From: Raphanus sativus
Lineage: Eukaryota > Streptophyta > Magnoliopsida > Brassicales > Brassicaceae
DNA: 64,000 nt
Reading direction: 5' to 3'
Assembly: GCF_000801105.2 (NCBI RefSeq)
Contig: NC_079516.1
Location: 23,969,043-24,033,042 of the forward strand
The stretch's first letter is position 1. Every line of letters starts with the position of its first letter. The translations under genes and the position numbers were made by a program. Shown here piece after piece: positions 32,345-43,999 of this stretch. Under the pieces are notes generated by a model. That model ran no database searches. It was not told the DNA's origin and worked only from the letters and a program-made list of their open reading frames with translations.

Positions 32345-33656
32345 AAATGTTACATTATACTGCCTTAAATTCTTCATACATTCCATTGACCAAATAAGCG
32401 CCTCAATCTCTGAGTGTAAAGGAGTATTGACATGTTGTATCTTTGCTTCAGGAGGAAGACACATGTTGAGGATATTACATGTACATTCTCCATTACTAAA
32501 GTGAAGCTATAATTTATCAGGTCAACATGAGACATTAAATGAGATTTTTGTTTTTGACAGACACAATGGAAAGGATGGAACCAAGAAACAATATATTTTT
32601 TTTGTTTATTGGGATAAATCAGTAACATTTTGGACATGAGATTCATGAGACACAGTTAGAAAAGATGATATGTTAGTATAATGTATTTATATGAATTAGT
32701 ATAATGGAGTTATGTATAAAAATTTGGTATACCAAAAAAAATATCGTTTAGATGGTAAAAGTAATGTATGAATAGTTAGAGAGAATTAACTATCATTAGT
32801 ATAGCTAGAGAAATATCAGGAAGTATTATGTAGGACCAAAAAAATTAATTGGTTTACAGAAAGTGCAACAACCTTGTTTAATTAGATTTTTCATATGTTT
32901 CTTTTAATAGTATAGATGACCGAAACACTTCTTTTCCTTCTCTTCAATTTGGTCAACTTTAAATTTGTTTCTTATCATAATCACTAAAGACTCATTTCGA
33001 AGTATCACAGTTGTTATTTGTGTTTTTGAATATCTCAAAAGGCATTAATTACCATGCACAATTTTTTTAAAGGCAATTACCATGGACACTTGATAAAAAA
33101 TAGATATTTTTTTATATTTATGAGCATGTAACATATAAAAACAACTATATTGTAAGTAAAGACCCCCAATGCAAAGCTTTTGAACTTTTTACTTCACTAC
33201 TATACCTATTTTATTCAACAAAAGTTATAAAAAATAATAGTTTTATGTAAATATGATTTATGATCATTGTTCAAAATTGATCCATATGTATTTTAAAAAA
33301 TAAATATAAATGGCCTTGAATACAACATCATAAATGTGGTTGAGATACCCAATTAAAAAAATGTCGTTGAAATATAATAAAAATAGATTTTTTTGAGACA
33401 AGCCCGCTTGTATACACGGAGGCTCATCTAATAGGCATATTTTTTCACATTTAGCGCTTAAAATTTAGAAGTTGATAATTATAATTAACTTTTACAGCTT
33501 ATTTTGTCATTTATTACATATGCAAATGAACATATTTATTGTTATCGTAATTTGAAAATAAAAATTTTGACAACTTATTTAATTATTACTATAAATAACA
33601 TCATAATTTATTATAAATATATCTGAATTCTGTTGTCAATAAACTAAACATTAAGA

Positions 33657-34522
33657 TTATTTTGGACATGGGGTATAGCAGGCGCATTTGTATCCCGGGA
33701 CACAACCAGTGGTTACTTCCTTTATTCCTGACCCTTGTATCCTCTTGTTGCACGCAGATTGGCAAGCTGCCTTGTTCTTACAACTTCCAGGCTGTTGGTT
33801 ATCTAGATATATGGGACATATATCTTTTTTATTTTTATTCCCTTGCCCCATCGCTCCGGCCACTGTTATGTATAAAACATAAATCTCAATGTATGTAATG
33901 AAAAATGTTTTCGGCAAATTTCAAATACTGAAAAATATATTAGATAATGCAATTTAGTTTTTAAAATCATTGATTATTTGAGGTATACAAAACATGTAAC
34001 TAATCTGATCTAAAAATATCTATAAGTATCATGTAAATTTTCTTGTAAAATGATACATCAACTCTATTTCTTAAAAAAAGACTATAGCTTTACATATTTA
34101 TTTACTAAGGAAACATGAATTTGAAGTAATGAAGGAAAGGTGTTTGTTAAATATATTTGGATTAAAAAGGAATTCTTCATTATATATTAAAACCATATAT
34201 CTAGCCAAAATAGGCGAAGAAATAACACAAAATACTTTTTGGATATCAGTTTCCTAGATTTATCACAAAACTACTGTATATAATTTTAATGGTTTAGATA
34301 TTATGCAATTTCATAGTGTAAATTAACTATAACAAAATGTCTGTAACAATTTAGCTTATTAAAAAATAAAGTAATACGTTGCAGAAAAAAAAATAAAGAC
34401 ATTCTAAATTCTTTCTTTTAAGAACAAATGTGATATATATTACAAAAGTATAGACACGAACCTAGTACAAGAATGACGAGGAGAGTTAAAACATTGAATG
34501 AAAATATAAGTGATTTTTTCAT
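33657..34522 (-). CDS. Defensin-like (DEFL) secreted cysteine-rich peptide, copy E
   Basis: Exon 1 34522-34462 (61 bp) and exon 2 33862-33657 (206 bp); 88 aa with signal peptide and eight cysteines in the same spacing as copies C and D. The mature peptide begins near GQGNKNKKD, a basic hydrophilic lead, and ends CYTPCPK. No Gly-x-Cys gamma-core is present: the fifth cysteine follows Gly directly (TTGC), which departs from classical plant defensins. TATA-like box at 34601-34616. It lies between the unit D GFS9 fragment and the GFS9 fragment split by the complete Copia. Confidence 0.85.
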
Positions 34523-36001
34523 CCTTGGTAATATGAATGAATTGATTATGTTTTTATCAGAAAATTTTGTTGTGTGTAAAGAACAAGAAAGAAACAAGAA
34601 ATATATGTATATATAAGAAGTCAAATGTATCCTATGTTACAAAATATCTAATTTAAGCTACTTACCTCCTTCAATTTAGATGAAAGGAGGTGGTTTTGCA
34701 TAATTCCAGTTCTGTTTTACTTATTTGGTACATTAATATTTTACCATTAGATTCTAATTGAAATTTTTCCTAAAAATAAGATATCTAAAAGATTAATGTC
34801 TATATTTTTGGTAAAAAATAAGAAATAAAAATTTGATTTATATGAGGAAATTTTGTTGATAAAGAAAAATTGAAAATCTTTTATATATTAAAATACAGAT
34901 CTTTTAAGTGAATTCTTTTAATGGATCGATCATAGATGGAATTTCAGAGAATTTGAGTAAATTTTAAGGGGTATAGTATTTATTTATTTTATTTAGTTTA
35001 AGCAAGTATAAAAGTAACGACTATTACATGTATAACTTCTATACCGTTTATCTATTTCAATTTTCTAGTTTAGTGTCACACTGATTGGTGCACAAGAACA
35101 TAATATAATTAATTTTAAAATTTGAAAATTATGTTTTAGAAAGAATATTAATATTTTTTTCTAAACTTCGGATTCATGGATTACTCTCCGATTAGTTGAT
35201 TATTAATCTGTTCGACACTATGCCCGAACCAGCCGCACCTGTTACCCTTACTTAGTATCAGAACATGCTACACATAAAAGTGTAGACATAGTCGTCTATT
35301 TACATACATTTAAAACAATATGCTTCATAGTCATAGTGTTTAAAGCGTTAACGACTATGTTGTGTTATTAATGGCTAACCAACTATGTATCCCTACATAG
35401 TTGGTTACTCGTTAACAGTACAATGACTAATTTTCGTGTTAGCGGGATACGTCAAATGGTAACGGCCATTGATAATGTTGGCGGTGATTTAACTATCTCT
35501 GTAAAATGAAGGGTTAAATCAGTACACTTTATAAGAAAGCATTGATCTAGTGGATCGATAAAATATAAGTTTGTGGTTAATAAAAAAATTATCTAATATA
35601 CTTCTTAGCATGTAAGTATGAACTTAATGACCAATCCTAAAGCTAACATATATTTTTAGTGAATATATTAATAGATTACAGTAAATGAAATATATGTGTA
35701 ATGTTCTAAACATAACTGAAGTATCCTCTATATATTAATCCTGGAGCATTGGAATTTTTTTTGTAGACACATGTCATCACCATAATGATTTGTAGAATCG
35801 TTGGAAAATAGGTTGGTCCATCTTAATGTATATTAAGTTTTTTATTAAACTATCTATTAAATTGATTATCAGTGTATAAAAGAATATTCTCAATTAGTTT
35901 TCTTTAATAAAAGCTACATAATTATATGGTTAACATATATATGGCAATTAATGATTATGAATAATAAATATTTGATAGCAATTTTTGTATCATCTCTTAT
36001 T

Positions 36002-36471
36002 GGATTGCCTTTGAAAGAGGCAAGGAACGTGAATTCTCGTTTCTAGCATTATCATCTAGTGTGTCTGGGTGGATCGTCCTTGCTGAAAAGTCACTTATGA
36101 AGCCAGATCACGGAATCATTCATATTATTTCACCTTTAGCCGGCTGCAACGTATGTACTCACCTTCATTGTTTGTAAAGATCACACACATGGACAGAGAT
36201 AATCATGATATTAACTTATAGAAATGATCTATCTTTTGTTTGGTTTTCAGCCCCGAATAGATGAAAAGCAACCAGGGTGGCTACACTTGAGAATCCGACC
36301 ATCGACATGACCTTTCTTGGATCCAATAAAGCTAGGAGTCTATAAGAAGCTCAAGTCCAATGGTCTAGTAGATGGAAAATGGACAGTAGCATTCAGGAGC
36401 GATGAGTTTTGTCACTCTGCTTACTCAATGGTTGAACATGAGATGGATCTACAATGTAGCGAGGTGGAAAG
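36002..36471 (+). pseudogene. GFS9: GFS9/TT9 exons 20-21 fragment, 5' half, split by Copia
   Basis: Same partial exons 20-21 as in the other units. A substitution in the exon 21 part gives a stop (CGACATGACC for CGACGTTACC in the frame of the gene). It ends at GGAAAG, where the complete RE1-like Copia starts, and resumes at 42187 with GGAGGTTAATGCC. Confidence 0.9.
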
Positions 36472-36657
36472 TGAAGATTAGGGAATTGGATGATTATATT
36501 AGGCAAAGAGAGATTACAATATATAGATTACATATGAGAGTAGGTATTAACTATTTACTAATCTACCCTCTTATATACATATCCTCTACACACCCGCTCA
36601 AGATGGAGGGACTTTAGTCACTCCAATCTTGGGTATCAGCTCACTGTATCGTTGACG

Positions 36658-39600
36658 TTAGAGGGGCTTGGTAAGAGCATCAGCGAGTTGATCCCTGGTG
36701 GAGACTTGATCCACTCGAATTGCACCTGATTGTACATTTTGGCGCACAAAATGAAAGTCCAAGGCCAAATGTTTCATACGAGAATGGAAAACTGGATTTG
36801 CGCTGAGGTATGTGGCTCCAACGTTGTCGCAATAAATGACCGGTGTTGCGGGTAAAGTGAAGCCCAGTTCTGTAAGGAGAGAACAGACCCAACTGATCTC
36901 CGCAGCAGTGTTAGCGACAGACCGGTACTCGGCCTCAGTAGAGGATCTCGCGACTCCTGTCTGCTTCTTCGAGGACCACGCTATCGGTGTGGTGCCAAGA
37001 TACAAGATGTAAGCATTTGTAGACACAAAGTCATCCACATCTCCTGCCCAATCTGCATCCGAAAAGGCATGGAGAGATGTCGGCGAGCCCGTGGAGAGGT
37101 AGATGCCATGCGACATGGTTCCTACAAGGTAACGGAGAACTCTCTTGACAGCCTGCCAATGGATATCAGTGGGGAGATGCATGAACTATGATAAGCGATT
37201 GGCACTGTAGGCGATGTCCGGACGAGTGAATGACAAATATTGTAAGCTACCAACCACCATTCTATACTCGCGTGGGTCTGCAAGAGCAGTACCAGATAGG
37301 AGTTGGAGCTTTGGTGAAGTGGCCATAGGAGTTGTCACAATTTTCGCATCGAGCATATTTGTCTTCAAGAGAAGGTCTTGAATATATTTCCGCTTCATCA
37401 GATGCAGTCCATGACTCGTTCGAGTCGCTTCCACGCCCAAGAAATAGCGAAGGTATGTGGGATCCTTAAGTGAGAAACGTGTGGCAAGAACGTGAATAAC
37501 TCCATCAAGTAAAGTTGGACTGCTGACAGTGATAACTATATCATCAACATAGACCAGAATGTAGACGATATTGTTACCACTGATGTAGATGAACACAGAC
37601 GTATCAGCGAGAGAGTTGCAGCATCCCATCTGAAGAAGAAAATTTTTGAGTTCCTGGTACCATGCCCGAGGAGCTTGTTTGAGCCCATACAACGCCTTCT
37701 TGAGACGACAGACATGATGTGGCTTATCTGGATCAACAAAACCAGGAGGTTGAGAGACGTATACTTCATCCGTAAGGGTGCCTTGAAGAAAGGTATTGTT
37801 GACGTCGAGCTGCTTAATCTTCCAGCCTCGTGTCACAGCCAGTTGCAAGACAAGTCGTATTGTGATAGACTTCACGACTGGACTAAACGTCTCTACATAA
37901 TCAATCCCATATTCCTGGTTATCTCCTCTAGCCACCCAACACGATTTGTACCTGTCAAGTTTGCCATTAGGTAAAAATTTCAGTGTATGAACCCATTTCG
38001 TCGGTATAACACTTTGAGCCGGATCAGGTGGAACCAGTTCAGACGTATGATTGCGTATCTGAGCATTATACTCGTCTCCCATCAAACCGCGCCAATCTGG
38101 ATCTCGCATGGCCTGGGCTAAGGATGTAGGGATGGTTGGTTTTGTTTCCAGGGTAGTAGCGAGAAAGGTAAGCTTTTTATTAGGTTTGGTAATTTTGTTT
38201 TTGGCTCTGGTTTGCATAGGATGGGCATTTGTAACTGGAGGAGGAGACGGGGTGGGTATATTTGAGCTTGAGGTGGAGGAGGAGTTGGATGGTTCGGGTT
38301 CTATGGGATGATCTTGGGAGGGTGCAAGCGTGGGTGTTGAAATCTCCGGTTGTACCTGCGTAGAACTAGATAACGTTTGAGTTGAATTAATTTATGTACC
38401 ATTAGTATTATTCTGTTCATTTTGCACAGATGGTGCCGGTGAAGGCAGCACTGATGGCGTGGTGGAAGGATCTTGACTCGGGAGTGCCGAAGACGAAGCT
38501 TGTACGAGTGGTGACTGAAACAGAACCAGAGTAGGTGGATTGAAGCTAGGGGAACTTGGTTCGGCAACTGAAGGTTTCTGGTTTGGCTCTACGTACGAAA
38601 ATGACGTCTCCACAAATTGAACATGACACAGATACGCACTCTGAGTGATGGAGTAGCCAAGAAATATGCATGGCAAGGAGCGGTGATCAAGCTTGTTTTG
38701 TGTGTAAGGCCGCAACCAAGGGAAGCACAAGCAATCGAAGACTCGTAACTTGAGATAATTTGGTGGTTTGGCGAAGAGCTTCTGGTACGGAGAGATGTTT
38801 TTGATCACAGGTGAAGGCATGCGATTAATCAAGTAAACCGCGGCTGCAAAAATGTGTGTCCAATACGCAGATGGTAGGGACGCCTGATGAAGAAGAGTCA
38901 GACCCGTCTTAACGATGTGCCGGTGCTTACGCTCAGCAACACCATTATGTTCCGGCGTATGAGGTGGTGAGGTCAGGTGAGCAATGCCATGAGATGAGAG
39001 GAAGGAACAATGCTATGAATTCACTGCCATTATCCGAGTATAATGTGCATATCTTGGTACCAAAATGATTCTCCACGAGCGCCTTATAGGTGATGAAGGT
39101 TTCTTTGACATGTGATTTCTGTTTCAGTGGATAGAACCAAGTATATCGGATGTAGTGGTCGACAAAGATAAGATAGTATTTGAAGTGGTCGATAGAGAGA
39201 GTGGGTGAGGTCCAAACATCAGTATAGATGTATTCAAGAGGCTGTTTAGAAGTGATTGTATTTGAATAAAAAGGAAGCTTATAGCTTTTATTAATGAAGC
39301 AATGGGAACAAGGATTTGGTTTTTGAGAAGAAGACAAAGGTAAAGAGAAAGCTGAAACAACATTTTGCAAAATAGGTAAAGAAGGATGTCCTAATCGGCA
39401 GTGCCAAGAGGACAGAGATGTTTTTGGAGTGGGAACTGCGAACAAGGATACTGTGTTTGAGGAAGTTACAGGCCACTCATACAGCTCGTCTTTAGTTCGG
39501 CCTTGGAGTAATCGGACCCCCGTGCTGAGATCCTTTACCTGAAAATGAGCAGGAAAGAATTCAACATAAACGTTACTAGTATTGCACAAGCAATACACAG

Positions 39601-41956
39601 AGATAAGGTTTTTGTGTAAATCAAGGACATAAAGAATATCATTAAGTTTTAAAGTACGAGAGGGTGTTTTAAGGGAAGTGGAACCAGTATACGAGATCGC
39701 TAGGCCGGAACCGTCTGCTATCGTCACTTCTTCGCCACCAGTGTACGGCTAATGGAGAGCCAGGTTTGCCAAATCCGTGGTGATATGGTGCGTCGCGCCA
39801 CTGTCAAGTATCCAATTGTTGGGATTGTATGCGGAAGCTGTCGCCATGTTGGTGCGAGGTTGCCACGAGTTGGGAGCTGGGGAAAGCGGACGTTGGTTGT
39901 TATTGTAAGCGTGTGGCTGGTTCTGAAGTTGATAGCAGCGCCGTGCGCTATGTCCATGGACGCCACAAATCTGGCATCACCCCTTATACCCACGACCGTG
40001 CTGATCATTGCATGGTGTGAACTATGTCTGCTGCCACGTTTGTTGATGCTTGTTGCCGCGAGACTGGCCCTGGTAGGTATTGCGATTGCCATTGTTGTTC
40101 GGTGGTCCACCATAGTGATATACCATGAATTTTACCCGTTTTCAACCATGGTATACTAGTATTTTATTATATATTTAATCCGTTTTCTAGCCTGTTAGGT
40201 ATGTTTTCAGGTTCAGGAGCATTTTGTGAAAAAGTGATGTTTTTGGAGCATTTTGGAGTACAAGAGATGATATACCCGAGTTGACCATTCAAGACCAAGT
40301 CGGAAGTCAACATTGCGATTATAATCGATCGATACTCATCCAGAGTTGTCGATCGATGTAGCTGAGAAGATCCGCGTACTAGAAGATTATAATCGATCGA
40401 TACATATCCAGTGTTGTCGGTCGATATCGAGGACGAAATGGTTTAGCCGACTACTTCACCAAGACTTCACCAAATTACGAGATTGCCCCTGACGAGTTTT
40501 TAACCTAATGGAAATGCTTAAATAGTCCTGCTAAGTGTTTTTTGACGGCAAGCTTTAAAACAACCTTCAAGAGAAAAGCAGAGAGTGTGAGAGAGAGACT
40601 AGAGTTTTATATTGTTTGAGAGATTGGAGATATTTCTCATCTCCTTTTGTATTTCTACTTATTTATATCTATGCAATTCTTTCATCTATCTATTGTCATG
40701 AATTGCTTAGCTATGTCTGAGTAGTCTACTCATCTCCTTGTGTTCATATTCGGCTCGCGCCTAGGCAGATCTAGAAGCCGTCGATTGATATCCCGACAGG
40801 TGAATCGATCGGCGCTGCGAATGGTGTATCGCTCGATATCTTAAAAGGATATCGATCGACTCTTTTTCTGCGCCAACATTACGACAGTTGACGCCAGAGA
40901 TCTAGATTATTTAACCAGTGATACTTCACTTGAGTTAAGCGGCTGAGATCTATAGTACCATGCAAGCAACTTATTAAAGCATTTATAGAGATTATAATCT
41001 TCATTCCTGAATAAAAGCCTTATGTCTAGCACTCTTTATCACATTTAAACAACCCATCATATTGTTAGTTAGAGCAACTACCTTGCTCATTTTAGGAATT
41101 GTTACTTTTACTTTCATCATATAAACCAACCTTGCCTAGGATTGATTAGTAGATTTCATTTAATTGGCTCTCTAGCTCCTCGTGATTCGATCCCTAAGTA
41201 CTACAGCTGTACCTCTTATTTGAGAGAGTAAGCTCTACTGGGTAATTTGAGCACTATCACATAGTTCGCCACGTTTGCGGTGAAAGGTAGCACTGGAGAT
41301 GTCGTCAGTTTGGATTGAAGCTTGACCTCATAGTTCAACAGCTTCTCATGGATTTCTGTGAGCGAGGGAGTTGTATCACGGCTCTCGATCTGATCAATAA
41401 CTTGCTTGTACTCCTCTGGTAACCCTTCGAGAACATAGTCAATTTGATCTTCAAGTTCAATACCTTTCCCGAGCAAGGCCAACTGATCAAATCTTGTAGT
41501 GAATCCCTGAAGGTATTCATCAATGGACCTGTTTCCCTTCGTCCATGCCTTGAGTTGCTGGCGCACTTGTTTTACATGAGCGCGACTTGGCTTAGCGTAA
41601 GTTGCAGGTAAGGTCTCTCAAATCTGAGACGAAGTCGTTGTGGTAGAGAGTATCGGTTGTATGGTGACCCAAATCGCACCAAGGAGAGAACTGTAGATGA
41701 GTTTATCTTGTCTCTTCTATCCGAGATACTCAGAGTTTGCCGTGATCTCACCATCAGTCGTGAGTGTTGCAGTGGGAACAGGGGTGGATCCATCGAGAAA
41801 TCCAGCTAGATCATATCCATCTAGCAACACATGAACTTGATGGCTCCACATGAGAAAATTTGATGCCGTGAGTTTGGTGACATTAGTAATGTTGACATTA
41901 AGGAGATTGGCCGAGGATGGAACGATAACAGTCTCGGAGGTTGCCGAAGAAGCCAT
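36658..41956 (-). pseudogene. Gag-pol of the RE1-like Copia, multiply broken
   Basis: Gag begins at 41956 (MASSATSETV; LNVNITNVTKLTASNFLMWS) and continues in another frame to 41265, then resumes at 40115 after the nested solo LTR. Protease/pre-integrase and integrase lie at 39727-38945 (DGSGLAISYTGSTSL, WHCRLGHPSL, YTDVWTSP, YSDNGSEF) and 38832-38392. Reverse transcriptase is at 38217-37186 (LDVNNTFLQG, YVDDIVIT) and RNase H at 37182-36658 ([26 protein letters not shown]). Order and motifs match Arabidopsis RE1. Frameshifts and stops between these blocks mean no full polyprotein. Confidence 0.9.
40116..41259. mobile_element. Solo LTR (gypsy/Athila-like) nested in Copia gag, 1144 bp
   Basis: Starts TGATA and ends TATCA, flanked by perfect CATAG duplications (40111-40115 and 41260-41264). 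Removing it with one CATAG rejoins the Copia gag reading frame (minus strand ...TANVAN to YGGPPNNN...). It contains repeated AATCGATCGATAC/GTCGATCGAT motifs (40320-40425) and no internal coding region. A solo LTR left by recombination is the simplest reading; the assignment to an Athila-like family is from memory of such motifs. Confidence 0.85.
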
Positions 41957-42186
41957 GAAAATCGAAGGAAGAAGAAGAAAGATGGCTTGTGTTTGACGGC
42001 GTAAAGAGAAAAGAAAATAAAAGTTTTTTTTAGAGGTTAGGTATCAACGGCTCTGTTACCATGAAGATTAGGGAATTGGATGATTGTATTAGGCAAAGAG
42101 AGATTACAATATATATATATATTACATATGAGACTAGGTAACTATTTACTAATCTACCCTCTTATATACATATCCTCTACATAAAG

Positions 42187-42277
42187 GAGGTTAATGCCAT
42201 TGTTTGAGCTTGATAGAATCCAGCAAGATCAATCAACCATTACTTCTGATGCCTTCCCTTCATCTTCTTCCAGCTGA
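42187..42277 (+). pseudogene. GFS9: GFS9/TT9 exon 21 tail, 3' half of split fragment
   Basis: Continues the fragment ending at 36471: encodes the Gln/Asp/Ser-rich C-terminus ([20 protein letters not shown]) to the TGA at 42275-42277, followed by the GFS9 3' UTR. Together with 36002-36471 it is one exon copy interrupted by Copia. Confidence 0.88.
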
Positions 42278-42510
42278 TCTTATTTTGTGATGCATTCGTA
42301 ACGTATAAGATAAATCTTCAGTCCTTTAGAGCAGCTTCCATGAATTTGTCACGCTTATTTTTTTTCTTTCTCTGCATTTTCTGTTTGTTTTTATTGATTC
42401 TTTTTTTAATATCTTAGTGTGGTATCATTGTATATTTGAAATTGAAACAATACATTAGTGAATTTCAATTGTTATCGCTGAAAATAGCTTTGGTCACCAA
42501 AAAAAAAATC

Positions 42511-42800
42511 TTACATGTCACTATTTTCTACAAAAATTTCTTCAAGTGACATGGATGCATGCTTTTCTGAGTCCACATGACTCTTTTCCTCAAGCCCCAC
42601 AACAAGTGCTACATAGGTACTCTCATTTGGAACCATTCCCCTCTGAACCATCACACCAATCAACTCGCATGCTTTCTCAATATCTCCTACACTGCAATAT
42701 CTATGGATGAGAGTGTTATACAATACCACATCAGGCTTTAGCCCAGAATCAAGCAACTTATTAAACAAAACCATAGCTTCCCCCATCCTCTGCGCTGTGG
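42511..42800 (-). pseudogene. 3' fragment of the PPR gene (copy 2)
   Basis: Encodes the last roughly 95 residues of the PPR protein (LFNKLLDSGLKPDVVLYNTL onward) and ends in homology at the same base as the fragment at 14410-14698. It is closer to the intact gene than copy 1. It confirms duplication of the GFS9 tail-PPR tail block. Confidence 0.85.
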
Positions 42801-43624
42801 AAGGAGTAGAGACTACCAAACAGAATCCATGGGTCCTACCAAAAGAATGTGGGACTTAGTCCTCTTTCCCAATCGAAATCCTTATAAACTTTAAGCATTG
42901 GTTCTCAACTTCAATAATTTCCTAAACATCCAAGAATCTAAGAACTGAGTTGAGCTTTCCTGACACATTTGCATTTCTTTCTGACACTTCACCTTAGAAA
43001 CATATTTTTTTAATTTGTTTATTAGTTTTGACCATCGTTTGGAAAATGCGGAAAACAAAAATTGATTTGTCCAAAAGAGAAAAAAAAATTAATAATTATA
43101 AATTTTTTTATTTAAAATTTGTAACCTAATACATTTATTGTTTATCGTTTTGTTGACTTGATCCAGATCTATGGTAGAATCGATGAATCTAGTGACCCGT
43201 ATATAAACAACCACTATTTAAAAATCCGATAAAACTTGGTAAAAAAATCTAAAACACGCTATTGACCTATCACCTGACACTGATTGACCTGTGTAAAACT
43301 AAGCTATATTCAATGATATATAAAACAATAAATTGAGTAAAATATGTAATTAGTGACTTTTTATTTAAAAAAGTATGATGTCATTAAAAATAAAGAAGAC
43401 CAAAATATATTGATAGGTTTTCATTATTGATAATTTACTATAGGTATATATTAATTTTAGATTTAGAACTTTTTTTCTTCTTATAATCGTTATTATTTAC
43501 TGATTATTTTTAGTCAGTGTTCTAATTTGGTAGAAACCGTGATGCAGGATGAAAATGTTAGGCACAATTTTATTTATACAAATAGTTAGGTTGAAATATT
43601 TTTGCGAAAGTTTTTTTTTTTGTG
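42801..43624. other. Flank paralogous to 14.7-15.8 kb, no gene
   Basis: Matches 14705-15760 without the 244-bp MITE. It carries the same unidentified coding remnant with its stop (about 42806-42986, minus), then AT-rich spacer. Confidence 0.6.
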
Positions 43625-43999
43625 AGCAACATTACAGACTCATATTGACTCTGTTAACCAAAATGGGGGATCCGTATCCATGTGGACGACATAAGACGAT
43701 TGCTTTCTTGCACTTGTTAACCAAACTGGGGGATTCTTATTCGTTGTCCTGGGTACATGGATAATCTCCGAAGAAGTAAAACTACTCTTCAAACTCCGTA
43801 CATCTTCTAAATAATTTGCAAAGGCTGGCCATTCATCTTGTTCCGAAACCATCTTCACCAACTGCGAACAATCCGTTGCAAACGTTACGTTATACTGCCT
43901 TAAATTCCTCATACATTCCATTGACCAAATAAGCGCCTCAATCTCTGAGTGTAAAGGAGTATTGACATGTTGTATCTTTGCTTCAGGAGGAAGACACAT
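43625..43999 (-). pseudogene. RNase H-like domain fragment (LINE-derived, RVT_3 type)
   Basis: The minus-strand frame MCLPPEAKIQHVNTPLH.. through ALIWSMECMRNLRQYNVTFATD, then CSQLVKMV, EWPAFANYLEDVRSLKSSF and SEIIHVPRTTN matches the stand-alone RNase H domain found in plant LINEs and in many dispersed genes. The conserved E, D (ATDCSQLV) region is visible. It has no upstream reverse transcriptase, and the end reads into a tandem-like repeat of GWLT/PPFWLT codons. Only its N-terminal part survives in the other DEFL units. Confidence 0.7.

Larger units (their letters stand above)
24395..36471. repeat. Tandem array of DEFL units C, D, E
   Basis: Three highly similar units in the same orientation. 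Each contains a truncated Helitron-like end, about 0.7 kb of spacer, a defensin-like gene on the minus strand, about 1.5 kb of AT-rich upstream DNA with a strong hairpin, and a fragment of GFS9/TT9 exons 20-21 on the plus strand. The GFS9 fragments start at 27653, 31764 and 36002, giving periods of about 4.11 and 4.24 kb. The shorter period is due to a 199-bp deletion in D. The fragments after C and D run into truncated Copia LTRs, and the one after E into the complete Copia element. Confidence 0.9.
36472..42181 (-). mobile_element. RE1-like Copia LTR retrotransposon, 5.7 kb
   Basis: Two short LTRs, 36472-36590 and 42062-42181 (119-120 bp, TG...CA), with several differences between them. The primer-binding site TGGTAACAGAGC lies next to the right LTR on the minus strand. 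The target duplication is GAAAG (36467-36471) and TAAAG (42182-42186), one mismatch. The insertion is in a GFS9/TT9 exon 21 fragment. The coding region is on the minus strand and broken. A solo LTR of another family is inserted in gag (40116-41259). Confidence 0.92.

Noticed and set aside
24395..36471. Tandem array as a CRISPR-like or satellite array
   Set aside because: Units are about 4 kb and contain genes and gene fragments; there are no short regular repeats with unique spacers.
43640..43999. RNase H-like frame as a host gene
   Set aside because: Fragment of a dispersed LINE-type RNase H domain; truncated in every other unit and not linked to other exons.
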